A stretch of DNA of 64,000 nt from Blautia pseudococcoides (GTDB taxonomy: Bacteria; Bacillota; Clostridia; Lachnospirales; Lachnospiraceae), in NCBI RefSeq assembly GCF_001689125.2, contig NZ_CP015405.2, positions 773,001-837,000 of the forward strand, written 5' to 3'. This document shows, piece after piece, positions 25,921-34,847 of this stretch; within the stretch, counting starts at the first letter, position 1, and every line of letters starts with the position of its first letter. The notes beneath the pieces were generated by a model. The model was not told the DNA's origin, made no database searches, and worked only from the letters and a program-made list of their open reading frames with translations. A program made the translations under genes and the position numbers.

Positions 25921-28323
25921 ATGGGAGTTGGCAGTTCAATGAATCGTGTGGACGCCTGGGAGAAGGTCACGGGTCAGGCGAAATACACGGCAGATTTGAT
26001 GCCGCAGAATTTGTATACGGCAAAAGTGGTGCACAGCACCATTGGGAACGGATGGGTAAAAAGTTTTGATCTGGAGGATGCTTTGAAGGTACCCGGTGTG
26101 ATAAAGATCGTCACCTGTTTTGATGTGCCGGATATCCAGTTTCCCACACCGGGGCACCCCTGGTCCGTGGAGAAGGCGCACCAGGATATCAAGGACAGAA
26201 AGCTGTTAAACCGACGGGTTCGCATGTACGGGGATGATATTGCGGCTGTCATCGCGGAGGATGAGATCGCAGCCAGGCGGGCAGCGGATAAGATCAAAGT
26301 GGAGTATGAAGAATACCCGGTGATTTTGGATCCGGAGGCATCCATGAAAGAGGGCGCGCCTCTTCTGCATGAGGAGAAGCCGGGAAACGTGATCGCACAC
26401 ACCGGTTTTGTGCTGGGAGACGAAAGCTTTGAAGAGGCTGTAAAAGAGCAAGGTCTGACCATAATAGAAAAGGAATACAGAACCCAGCCGGTTCAGCACT
26501 GCCATATAGAGGTGCCGGTTTCCTATGCCTATATGGAGAAAGGGCGGATCGTTATTGTGACCTCCACCCAAATCCCCCATATTGTGAGACGGGTGGTCAG
26601 TCAGGCTCTTGGGATCCCCGTCGGTCAGATCCGGGTGATAAAGCCTTATATAGGAGGCGGTTTCGGCAACAAGCAGGATGTGCTTTACGAGCCTCTGAAC
26701 GCATTTTTATGTACCCAGACAGGCGGTCACGGCGTCAGGCTGGAACTGTCCAGGGAGGAGACCCTTGGCTGTACCCGTGTGCGCCATGCATTTACCTGGA
26801 AGATCAAGGGTGCAGTGCGGGAAGACGGCACACTGGTAGCACGGAAATATGTGGCATATTCCAACCAGGGTGCATATGCATCCCATGCCCACGCCATTGC
26901 AGCCAACGCGGCCAATATTTTTAAACAGCTTTACCGGGATGAGAAGGTTCTGGAATCTGACAGCTACACGGTCTACACAAACCTGATGACAGGCGGAGCC
27001 ATGCGGGGATACGGGATTCCGCAGGGGGATTTTGTGACCGAGTGTGTGGCGGATGATCTCGCCCATGCAGTGGGCATGGATCCTCTGGCATTCCGGCTGA
27101 AAAATTGTGTGAAAGAGGGATACATTGACCCTCATCTGGGCATTGCGTTCCATTCTTACGGACTGAAAGCCTGTATTGAAAAGGGAAAGGACTATATCCG
27201 CTGGGAGGAGAAAAGGAAGACTTATGAAAAGCAGTCCGGGCCTGTGAGAAGAGGCGTGGGGATGGCGATTTTCAATTATAAGACAGGGGTTTATCCCATC
27301 TCCCTTGAGACTTCATCCTGCCGTATGGTCCTGAATCAGGACGGTTCCATGCAGCTTTTCATGGGGGCGACAGAAATCGGTCAGGGTGCTGATACGGTGT
27401 TTACCCAGATGGCGGCAGAGGTCACCGGGATCACGGAGGACAGGATACATATTGAGACCGTGCAGGATACGGATACCACACCTTTCGACACGGGGGCCTA
27501 TGCTTCCAGACAGACATATGTGAGCGGAAAAGCGGTTAAAAAGACAGGTGAATTGTTCAAACAGAGAATACTGGAATATGCGGCATTTAAATTGAAACTG
27601 CCAAAAGAAGATGGGCCGGCAGCCGCAGCGGAGGATTCTGGAACATCCGGCAAAAGTACAGAGACTACGGCCTGGAAGATGCTGAATATAAAGGAAGATC
27701 AGGTAATTGACAAAGCTTCGGGGGAGGTCCTGCTTTCCCTTGCGGAACTGGCGGAAGAAGCGCTTTACAGCCTGGAAAAATCGGTGCATATCACGGCGGA
27801 GACCACCAGCCACTGCAAAGAAAATTCCTTTGCTTCAGGCGTCTGTTTTGCAGAGGTGGAAGTGGATATGCCGCTTGGCAGAATCCGGGTGCTGGATATT
27901 ATCAATGTGCACGACAGCGGGAAACTGATAAATCCCGGCCTTGCCAGAGCCCAGGTACACGGAGGGATGAGCATGGGCATGGGGTATGCCCTGAGTGAAG
28001 AACTGCTGGTGGACGGGAAGACAGGAAGACCGCTGAATGCCAACCTGCTGGACTATAAGATACCCACAGCCATGGATACCCCCGGGCTGCATATGGATTT
28101 TGTGGAATTAGATGACCCTACAGGTCCTTTCGGAAACAAAGCCCTGGGTGAACCGCCGGCTATTCCGGTGGCTCCGGCTATCAGGAATGCAGTGCTTCAT
28201 GCCACGGGGATCCCTTTTGATTCCCTGCCTCTGTCACCCCAGAAACTGGTGGAACGGTTTCTGAAAGAGGGGCTGATCGGGGGAGAAAAGGGTGCTGTGA
28301 AAGGGGGCGGGACACATGTATGA
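25921..28323 (+). CDS. xdhA: Xanthine dehydrogenase, molybdopterin-binding subunit
   Basis: 800 aa, member of the xanthine oxidase large-subunit family. It shows VTGQAKYTADL near the start, GGGFGNKQD, GGAMRGYGIPQGDF, the GATEIGQGADTVF substrate and cofactor loop, and ARAQVHGGMSMGMGYALSEELL with GEPPAIPVAPAIRNA near the C-terminus. It hydroxylates hypoxanthine or xanthine at the Mo-pterin centre. It overlaps the FAD subunit gene by 8 bp. Substrate assignment rests on the guaD neighbour. Naming follows the E. coli xdhABC order. Confidence 0.88.
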   Translation: MGVGSSMNRVDAWEKVTGQAKYTADLMPQNLYTAKVVHSTIGNGWVKSFDLEDALKVPGVIKIVTCFDVPDIQFPTPGHPWSVEKAHQDIKDRKLLNRRVRMYGDDIAAVIAEDEIAARRAADKIKVEYEEYPVILDPEASMKEGAPLLHEEKPGNVIAHTGFVLGDESFEEAVKEQGLTIIEKEYRTQPVQHCHIEVPVSYAYMEKGRIVIVTSTQIPHIVRRVVSQALGIPVGQIRVIKPYIGGGFGNKQDVLYEPLNAFLCTQTGGHGVRLELSREETLGCTRVRHAFTWKIKGAVREDGTLVARKYVAYSNQGAYASHAHAIAANAANIFKQLYRDEKVLESDSYTVYTNLMTGGAMRGYGIPQGDFVTECVADDLAHAVGMDPLAFRLKNCVKEGYIDPHLGIAFHSYGLKACIEKGKDYIRWEEKRKTYEKQSGPVRRGVGMAIFNYKTGVYPISLETSSCRMVLNQDGSMQLFMGATEIGQGADTVFTQMAAEVTGITEDRIHIETVQDTDTTPFDTGAYASRQTYVSGKAVKKTGELFKQRILEYAAFKLKLPKEDGPAAAAEDSGTSGKSTETTAWKMLNIKEDQVIDKASGEVLLSLAELAEEALYSLEKSVHITAETTSHCKENSFASGVCFAEVEVDMPLGRIRVLDIINVHDSGKLINPGLARAQVHGGMSMGMGYALSEELLVDGKTGRPLNANLLDYKIPTAMDTPGLHMDFVELDDPTGPFGNKALGEPPAIPVAPAIRNAVLHATGIPFDSLPLSPQKLVERFLKEGLIGGEKGAVKGGGTHV

Positions 28324-29209
28324 CATTGAAAAATATTATCAGGCCAGAGATGTAAAAGACGCTGTGAGAGCGCTTGAGGCAGATAGGGATGCCGTAGTGA
28401 TCTCCGGCGGAAGTGATGTGCTGATCAAAATCAGGGAAGGAAAACTTGCCGGCTGTTCACTTGTGAGTATCCATGGGATTCCGGCTCTGAATGGGGTCAG
28501 GATGGAGGGGGACGGGACCGTTGTGATTGGTCCTGCCACCACATTTTCCCACCTCACCTATGACCCTGTCATCCGGCAGTATATTCCTGCACTTGGCTGG
28601 GCTGTGGACCAGGTGGGAGGCCCCCAGATACGGAATATAGGAACCATTGGGGGAAATGTCTGTAACGGTGTGACCAGCGCGGACAGCGCCGCGGTTCTCT
28701 TTACGCTGAACGCGGTTTTGGAACTGACAGGTGAAGAGGGCACGAGAAAGGTGCCTGTTACAGAGTTTTATACCGGTCCGGGCCGGACGGTACGGGAACA
28801 CGCAGAGATTCTTACCGCTATTAAAATCACCAGGGAAAACTACGAAGGATTTTACGGGCATTATACTAAATATGGAAAACGGAATGCTATGGAGATCGCC
28901 ACCCTGGGCTGTGCGGTACATGTGAAATTAAGTGAAGATAAAAAACAAATGGAAGACTTCCGGCTGGGGTTCGGGGTGGCTGCGCCTACACCCATACGCT
29001 GTTATCAGACGGAGAAAAGGGTAAAAGGCATGGATATAACAAACCCGGAATTATACGAGAGGATACGGGAAGGGGCAGTATCGGAGGTGACACCCCGTTC
29101 AAGCTGGCGCGCATCCAGGGAATTCCGCCTTCAGCTTGTGCGTGAGCTGTCTGTGCGTACTGCAAAAGAAGCCATAGAAAAAGCAGCGGGAGGTGAGGCG
29201 GATGCTTAA
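28316..29209 (+). CDS. xdhB: Xanthine dehydrogenase, FAD-binding subunit
   Basis: 297 aa CoxM/XdhB-type flavoprotein. The FAD pyrophosphate loops are visible as VVISGGSDVLIKIREG and NIGTIGGNVCNGVTSADSA. It passes electrons from the Fe-S subunit to NAD or another acceptor. It overlaps xdhA by 8 bp and the next gene by a few bases, which shows tight co-translation. Confidence 0.92.
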   Translation: MYDIEKYYQARDVKDAVRALEADRDAVVISGGSDVLIKIREGKLAGCSLVSIHGIPALNGVRMEGDGTVVIGPATTFSHLTYDPVIRQYIPALGWAVDQVGGPQIRNIGTIGGNVCNGVTSADSAAVLFTLNAVLELTGEEGTRKVPVTEFYTGPGRTVREHAEILTAIKITRENYEGFYGHYTKYGKRNAMEIATLGCAVHVKLSEDKKQMEDFRLGFGVAAPTPIRCYQTEKRVKGMDITNPELYERIREGAVSEVTPRSSWRASREFRLQLVRELSVRTAKEAIEKAAGGEADA

Positions 29210-29696
29210 GATCATAACCATGACGGTCAACGGCAAGGAGACAGAACTGGCTGTTGATGACAGGGAAGCACTTCTGGATACACTGAGAAACCGGCTGGCA
29301 CTTACCAGTGTAAAACGGGGCTGTGAAGTGGGGGAGTGCGGAGCCTGTACCGTTTTAGTGGATGGAGAGGCAATTGATTCCTGTATTTATCTGACCATGT
29401 GGGCAGAGGGAAAGCATATCATGACGGTTGAGGGCTTAAAGGGCAGAGACGGGGAGCTTTCCCCCATCCAGAGAGCTTTTGTGGAGGAGGCGGCAGTCCA
29501 GTGCGGCTTCTGCACGCCGGGTCTCATTATGAGCGCTGTGGAGATCGTGGGAACAGGGAAAAGATACAGCAGAGAGGAACTGAAAAAGCTCATATCCGGT
29601 CATCTGTGCCGCTGTACAGGATATGAAAATATTCTGAATGCCATGGAACGGATCGTGGAGGAGACTTACCGGACAGTGAACAGTAACAGAATTTAA
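29202..29696 (+). CDS. xdhC: Xanthine dehydrogenase, [2Fe-2S] subunit
   Basis: 164 aa. The N-terminal plant-ferredoxin-like domain has CEVGECGACTVLVDG plus a later Cys. The C-terminal helical domain has QCGFCTPG and HLCRCTGY, the second 2Fe-2S site. I choose ATG 29202 because GGAGGTGAGGCGG is ideally placed; GTG 29193 is the alternative. No Mo-cofactor insertion chaperone or urate-degrading gene follows; a terminator does. In E. coli nomenclature this small subunit is XdhC. Confidence 0.92.
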   Translation: MLKIITMTVNGKETELAVDDREALLDTLRNRLALTSVKRGCEVGECGACTVLVDGEAIDSCIYLTMWAEGKHIMTVEGLKGRDGELSPIQRAFVEEAAVQCGFCTPGLIMSAVEIVGTGKRYSREELKKLISGHLCRCTGYENILNAMERIVEETYRTVNSNRI

Positions 29697-29711
29697 TAAA
29701 AATGTTTCAGC

Positions 29712-29749
29712 GGGACACGTCTGCATACAGGCAGCGTGTCCCCCTTTTT
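29712..29749. terminator. Terminator of the purine operon
   Basis: Stem GGGACACG-T-CTGC with GCAG-CGTGTCCC, a 6-nt loop and T5 at 29745..29749. It is placed between xdhC and the end of the convergent AraC-type regulator gene and ends plus-strand transcription. Confidence 0.8.
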
Positions 29750-30648
29750 ATGTCAGATTGATCTTTTTCTGATGAAAGGCCTTTCTGTATTGCGTGGGGG
29801 TGATCCCCTCATAGCGTTTAAACAGCTTCATAAAATATTTCTCATCTGAGAACCCGCACATATCCGCAATCCGGTAAATAGACAGGGTACGGTTGGTGAG
29901 CAGATTTTTTGCCACGGCGATCCGTGTACGGTTCACATATGTGAGAATGGGATATCCGGTGTATTTCTTGAAAATATTGGTCAGATAAGTGGGATGATAC
30001 CCGAATTGTTCCGCAATGGAAGCTACGCTGAGCGGCTGGTCGTAATGGGTGCGGATCCATTCTATGACATCCAGAACATGGACGGGAACGCTGGAATCCA
30101 GAAAACGGTTGATCTGGAAAGATTCATTTGTAGCTTCCATGAGGAGCAGGTTCAGAGCATAGTGGCACCGCCATGTGGGCATATAATTTTCCCTTTTGGC
30201 AATATCAAGAAGCTGCACGAAGAGAAGCCGTGAACGCTTCTCCACAGATAACTCCCCGTATTCGGGAAGTAGAAAATTTTCCCTGGGGGGGGGTAGAAGT
30301 GATATCTGTAGATTCCTTGAAAATAGGGCGGTTCCTCAGAAGACTGCCCCTGTTATAGATGGAATAATCCGGGTCTTTTACATAGAAGTGCACCCAGTAA
30401 TAAGACAGTTCCCCCTCTGTCTGACGGTATCCGTAATGGAGCGTATCAGGAAAAAGCAGGATGAATTCGTTCTCCCTCACGTCATAATTTGTCATGTTTT
30501 GGGTAATGTGCAGGGTCCCTTTTATTACAATGATCAAAACAAAAGAATCAATGTTTCTTTTTGGGTGTACAAAACCATCTTTGCTTGCCAGGTTGCCGCA
30601 GGAGATATATTCCACCGGTTTGCTGGCATCAGAAATAAAATAGAGCAT
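29748..30648 (-). pseudogene. AraC-family regulator, frameshifted at a C9 tract (possible phase-variable gene)
   Basis: The N-terminal part starts at ATG 30648 behind AGGAGGGGATACC (MLYFISDASKPVEYISCGNL) and reads an AraC-type cupin domain to about 30290. There G9 on the plus strand (30285..30293; C9 in the gene) shifts the frame. The rest (ENFLLPEYGELSVEKRSRLLFVQ and the double helix-turn-helix ending TPTQYRKAFHQKKINLT) continues in the next frame to 29748. With C8 the gene would be one ~300-aa ORF, the same length as its intact paralogue at 41499..42398. It should regulate the transporter at 30931-34827. Slipped-strand variation, a sequencing error or decay cannot be separated here. Confidence 0.75.
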
Positions 30649-30662
30649 GGTATCCCCTCCTG

Positions 30663-30734
30663 GAGTGTGTTTGAAAATGCATTCCCACAAATCTGCACGC
30701 CCCATTTTGCCGAAAGCAATTTTCAAACACACTC
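30663..30734. repeat. MITE-like inverted-repeat element, copy 1
   Basis: 16-bp perfect terminal inverted repeats GAGTGTGTTTGAAAAT / ATTTTCAAACACACTC enclose about 40 bp containing AATCTGCACGCCCCA and TTGCCGAAAGCAA, both shared with copy 3. It lies directly upstream of the first AraC gene's ribosome binding site. Confidence 0.65.
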
Positions 30735-30831
30735 TTGTCTTGTTTTATAGTATCACAAAATCGCAGACTATGAACAGGGAAAATGGCAGATAATTGGAAA
30801 TGACCACTTTTTCTTGTGTATTGTACGTTGT

Positions 30832-30886
30832 TTGAGAATTTCAGTATGGTAACATAATGTCATCAAATAAAAAAGCGCTTGCAAGC
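30832..30886 (+). promoter_or_regulatory. Putative promoter and palindromic operator of the second sugar transporter
   Basis: TTGAGA (30832..30837), 17 bp, TAATGT (30855..30860). Just downstream is the perfect palindrome GCTTGCAAGC (30877..30886) inside AAAGCGCTTGCAAGCAGAG, which resembles a LacI/CcpA-class operator. The site would block early transcription of the binding-protein gene. Confidence 0.4.
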
Positions 30887-30930
30887 AGAGGAACTGATAA
30901 TAAGAATGATAGATCAGGAGGGTTTATAAC

Positions 30931-32289
30931 ATGAAAAAGAGACAGATCATGGCGTTAGCTCTGGCAGCAGCAATGGCAGCAGCGGCTGTAACAGGCTGTG
31001 GTGCGCCGTCCAGACCGGACGGCTCCGGTGAGGCAGGCAGTACAGATGCTTCCTCTGATCCGGGTGGAGAGTCAAAAGATGGTGTGGTGGAACTTACCTT
31101 TATGGGGTGGGAGGCGTCCCCTCTGGAAACCCAGGCCGTGAAGGACGGCATTGCGGCTTTTGAAAAAGAGAACCCTAATATAGAGGTAAATTATACACCT
31201 GGACTTGCCGGTTCTGAATACAATGCAAAACTGCTTTCCTCGGCAGCCGCCGGTTCCCTGCCGGATGTTATGTTCGTGGCAGCGGAGAGTTACCGTACCA
31301 TTGTCTCAAAAGGGGCACTGTGGGATATTACAGATCAGTTTGATGAAAATTATCCGCTGGATGATTTCATAGATTCCTCCCGCCAGATCATGGAGGTGGA
31401 CGGGCATGTGTATGGGATCTCATCCTGTACCGTATCTCCCATAGTCTACTACAATAAAGATGTATTTGACGCAGAAGGACTGGAATATCCCAGTGCAGAC
31501 CCGGAGAATTGCTGGACCATTGAGGAATTCAGGGATATTGCGAAAAAGCTCACATCAGATGATATATACGGTGTGTACGGACTGGAAACGGTGGCAGATA
31601 CTTTGAACGCACAGCTCCTTTCAAACGGGGGGACCAGATACAATGAAGATTACACCAAGAGCACAATGAACTCCCCGGAGAACAAAGAAGTGTTTGAGAC
31701 CATCAAGGCGATCCGTACGGAGGACGGTTCCGCGCCGGATGCTTCCACCTTAGACGCTGTGGGAATGTCCGCAAAACAGATGCTTCAGACAGGTAAAGTA
31801 GCGATGCTGGTGGATGGTTCCTGGTCCCTTCAGGAGCTGGCTGCATCCGATATGAATATTGGGATGGCTCCCCTTCCGTCTTACGGAAAAGTGCTAACCA
31901 CAGGGCAGGCCCATCTGCATTGTATTTCAGATACCAGCAAACATAAAGAGGAGGCCTGGAAATTCCTTCAGTTCCTGTCTGGAATGGATTATCAGGGAGC
32001 ACTTGTAAAGAGCGGACTGTGGATGCCCAACCGCTATTCTATGTATGAGGATGACGCAGTGGCACAGTGGTATGATGAGAAAGTACATGGGGACAGCTAC
32101 AAACAGATGCTTACATATTTCAAAGATGCAGTTGTTGACCCCACAGCCTTACAGCTCACCTCACAGGCAAGGGATATTATTGCGGAAGAGACGGATATGT
32201 ACTTTAAACAGGACCAGGATATTGATTTGACATTAGAGAATATGGATACCAGAATCGACGAGGCAATTCAAGACGCATTACAGCAGTAA
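30931..32289 (+). CDS. Sugar ABC transporter substrate-binding lipoprotein
   Basis: 452 aa. The signal peptide MKKRQIMALALAAAMAAAAV ends in the lipobox VTGC (Cys23), followed by a Ser/Gly/Asp linker and a CUT1-type solute-binding fold (LTFMGWEASPLETQAVKDGIAAF; GDGSW-like VDGSWSLQELAASDMNIGMAPLPSY). AGGAGG precedes the ATG. It is the first gene of a transporter operon with two permeases and a YesL-like gene. The linked GH127 remnant and the paralogous AraC/GH127 locus suggest arabinose-containing oligosaccharides (inference). Confidence 0.93.
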   Translation: MKKRQIMALALAAAMAAAAVTGCGAPSRPDGSGEAGSTDASSDPGGESKDGVVELTFMGWEASPLETQAVKDGIAAFEKENPNIEVNYTPGLAGSEYNAKLLSSAAAGSLPDVMFVAAESYRTIVSKGALWDITDQFDENYPLDDFIDSSRQIMEVDGHVYGISSCTVSPIVYYNKDVFDAEGLEYPSADPENCWTIEEFRDIAKKLTSDDIYGVYGLETVADTLNAQLLSNGGTRYNEDYTKSTMNSPENKEVFETIKAIRTEDGSAPDASTLDAVGMSAKQMLQTGKVAMLVDGSWSLQELAASDMNIGMAPLPSYGKVLTTGQAHLHCISDTSKHKEEAWKFLQFLSGMDYQGALVKSGLWMPNRYSMYEDDAVAQWYDEKVHGDSYKQMLTYFKDAVVDPTALQLTSQARDIIAEETDMYFKQDQDIDLTLENMDTRIDEAIQDALQQ

Positions 32290-32302
32290 GTGGTAAAATT
32301 TG

Positions 32303-32340
32303 ATGCATCCTGCACACTGCTTTGTGCAGGATGCATTTTT
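32303..32340 (+). terminator. Attenuator hairpin between binding protein and permease genes
   Basis: 14-bp perfect stem ATGCATCCTGCACA / TGTGCAGGATGCAT, 6-nt loop, T5 at 32336..32340. It lies 14 nt after the binding-protein stop and ~90 nt before the permease start. Partial termination here would yield more binding protein than permease. Confidence 0.7.
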
Positions 32341-32427
32341 ATGCGGACAGGTGTCTGGCACTGCGTGTGTCATGAATCGGGAACAGATTTACGCACCGCA
32401 GTACCGGTCTGGGACAGGAGGGTAAGA

Positions 32428-33321
32428 GTGGGAAATACAAAGAAAATAAGTAAGTTAAAGGATGACAGCAAATGGGCCTGGCTCATGCTGGCTCCAAATG
32501 TGATCGGATTCTTGTTATTTATGCTGATACCGGTGGTGGCAACCCTGGTCCTCAGCTTTACGAAATATGATATGCTGACAACGCCCCAATTTATAGGGCT
32601 TCAGAACTACATTAACATGGCAAAAGACCCTATTATCTGGGAAGTAACGAAAAATACCATTATTTATACAGTGATCACCGTACCTATCGGCATGTGTTTT
32701 TCTTTGCTTTTGGCGGTTATGCTGGACCGTGAGATCGGATTCCGCAGATTTTACAGGGCGGCGTTTTTTCTTCCGGCAATTACATCCATGGTTGTTGTTG
32801 CCATTGTGTGGCAGTGGATTTATAACCCGGACTACGGTATTTTGAATTACGTGTTATCCCTGTTTGGGATTCAGGGGCCAAAATGGCTGTTAAACAGTTC
32901 CACATCCCTGATTTCCCTGGCGATCGTGGGGATATGGAAAAATGCAGGCTACAATATGATCATTTTCCTGTCAGGACTCCAGGGCATCTCCACCAGTTAT
33001 TATGAAGCATCAGAACTGGACGGGGCAAATAAATGGCAGCAGTTCAGGTATATAACCTTGCCTATGCTGCGCCCTACAACCTTCTTTATTTTTGTCATGT
33101 CCATTATCAGCTCCTTCCAGGTATTTGACCAGGTAATGCTTATGACAAAGGGCGGGCCGGGACGTTCTTCCTCTGTTTTGGTACATTATCTGTATCAGAA
33201 TGCCTTCCAGTATTTTAAACTGGGCTATGCCTGTGCGATCGCGTATCTGCTGTTTTTCATTGTTATGATCATAACAGTGTTCAATATGCGCATGGAAAAG
33301 AACATGCGGGAAATTTATTAG
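32428..33321 (+). CDS. Sugar ABC transporter permease, MalF/UgpA type
   Basis: 297 aa from GTG 32428, which follows GGAGGGTAAGA. The longer in-frame ORF would begin within the attenuator hairpin and is rejected. Six transmembrane segments; EAA loop YYEASELDGANKWQQFRYITLPMLRPT. It pairs with the permease at 33337. No ATPase is encoded nearby. Confidence 0.92.
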   Translation: MGNTKKISKLKDDSKWAWLMLAPNVIGFLLFMLIPVVATLVLSFTKYDMLTTPQFIGLQNYINMAKDPIIWEVTKNTIIYTVITVPIGMCFSLLLAVMLDREIGFRRFYRAAFFLPAITSMVVVAIVWQWIYNPDYGILNYVLSLFGIQGPKWLLNSSTSLISLAIVGIWKNAGYNMIIFLSGLQGISTSYYEASELDGANKWQQFRYITLPMLRPTTFFIFVMSIISSFQVFDQVMLMTKGGPGRSSSVLVHYLYQNAFQYFKLGYACAIAYLLFFIVMIITVFNMRMEKNMREIY

Positions 33322-33336
33322 AGGGGGGATCGGGTC

Positions 33337-34170
33337 ATGAGTAATAAGAAAAAAAAGCTGATTGGTAAAGTGACAGCTCATCTGATCCTGATCTTGGGGT
33401 CTGTGATCATGCTGGTTCCCTTTTTCTGGATGCTGTCTTCATCTTTTAAAAGTCTTGGGGAAGTGTTTGTATTCCCGCCGACTTTGTTTGGAGAGCGTCT
33501 GGTGTGGGAAAATTACACGCAGATTTCCGGCAGGTTTGATTATTTCGCATATTTCCTGAACAGTGTAAAAGTGTCTGCCTGGGTTGTGTTTTTTCAGGTG
33601 TTTACATCTGCCACGGCAGGTTATGTGTTCGCGAAGATGAATTTTAAGGGCAGGGATAAAATTTTTACGTTGTATCTGGCAACTATGATGATCCCGTTCC
33701 ATGTAACGGTTATCACAAACTTCCTGCAGATGTCTATGTATGGGCTGGTGAACACCCTGTGGTCCCTGATGCTTCCTGCATCTGTTTCTGCCTTCGGAAC
33801 GTTCCTTATGCGGCAGTTTTTTATCACTGTGCCAAATGAGCTGGTGGAGGCTGCCAAAATTGACGGCTGCAATCCCATTGTGACATTCTTAAGGATTGCG
33901 TTTCCCATGGCAAAGTCCACCATTGCCACGCTGTGTATTTTCTGTTTTATGAATGTTTGGAACGATTATTTTACACCGCTTATTTACATTAATGACGCCA
34001 GAAAATATACGCTGCCTCTGGGACTTGCCAGCATGAAGGGCATGTATTCCACGGACTGGCCTGTGCTCATGGCGTCCTCAGTGATCGCGGTACTGCCGGT
34101 GCTGATCGCATTTTTATGCGCCCAGGATGCCTTTGTAAAAGGTGTTATGATGTCGGGAATGAAAGACTGA
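33337..34170 (+). CDS. Sugar ABC transporter permease, MalG/UgpE type
   Basis: 277 aa with six transmembrane segments and the EAA motif ELVEAAKIDGCNPIVTFLRIAFPMAKS. AGGGGGG lies upstream of the ATG, 15 nt after the first permease. It completes the membrane part of the importer. Confidence 0.93.
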   Translation: MSNKKKKLIGKVTAHLILILGSVIMLVPFFWMLSSSFKSLGEVFVFPPTLFGERLVWENYTQISGRFDYFAYFLNSVKVSAWVVFFQVFTSATAGYVFAKMNFKGRDKIFTLYLATMMIPFHVTVITNFLQMSMYGLVNTLWSLMLPASVSAFGTFLMRQFFITVPNELVEAAKIDGCNPIVTFLRIAFPMAKSTIATLCIFCFMNVWNDYFTPLIYINDARKYTLPLGLASMKGMYSTDWPVLMASSVIAVLPVLIAFLCAQDAFVKGVMMSGMKD

Positions 34171-34194
34171 TATACAGGAAAGGGAGATGATACG

Positions 34195-34827
34195 ATGAGT
34201 TTTATGGAATATGATTCCCCGGTTATGGCAGGGATTGGCAAGGTGACGGATATCTTATGGCTCAGCCTCCTGTGGTTTCTCTGCTGTCTGCCGGTTGTGA
34301 CCATAGGGGCATCCACCACGGCCCTTTACTACACATCGGTGAAAGCGGTCCGAAAGAACAGGGGATATGTGACCAGGACATTTTTTCATGCATTCAGAAT
34401 GAACTTTTTTCCCGCATTGGGTATCTGGGTCCTGTATCTGCTGGGGATTTTATTATTCTATATGAATTTTATATTTGCGGCAGCGATCAGGGATGAGAGT
34501 TTCCGGTTTTTTACCACAACAGTTTATGGATGCCTGGCCTTTGCCGTATTATCCATTGGATGTTATGCATTTCCCGTTCTATCCAGATGCAGTATGAAAT
34601 GTTTTGAGATACTGCGGTTTTCTGCCGGGTTAATGGTAAAACATTTTCCGTATACGCTCCTCATGGTCCTGACTGTGGTATTGTGTGCGGTGGTCATGTG
34701 GTATATCCCCTTGTCCGCTTTTTGCCTTCCTGTTGTGGGAACACTGTTATTCTCTGTTTTTATGGAAAAAATTCTGATTCGCTACACGCCTGAAACAGAA
34801 AAATGCGGCTGGTACGCGGAGCAGTAA
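34195..34827 (+). CDS. YesL-family (DUF624) membrane protein
   Basis: 210 aa with about five transmembrane segments. The start MSFMEYDSPVMAGIGKVTDILWLSLLWFLCCLPVVTIGASTTALYY is the DUF624 signature. YesL-type proteins accompany YesM/YesN and CUT1 transporter genes in B. subtilis and clostridia; their function is unknown. GGGAGATGATACG precedes the ATG. It closes the intact part of this transporter operon. Confidence 0.88.
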   Translation: MSFMEYDSPVMAGIGKVTDILWLSLLWFLCCLPVVTIGASTTALYYTSVKAVRKNRGYVTRTFFHAFRMNFFPALGIWVLYLLGILLFYMNFIFAAAIRDESFRFFTTTVYGCLAFAVLSIGCYAFPVLSRCSMKCFEILRFSAGLMVKHFPYTLLMVLTVVLCAVVMWYIPLSAFCLPVVGTLLFSVFMEKILIRYTPETEKCGWYAEQ

Positions 34828-34847
34828 AATAAGATTGGAGATGAAAT

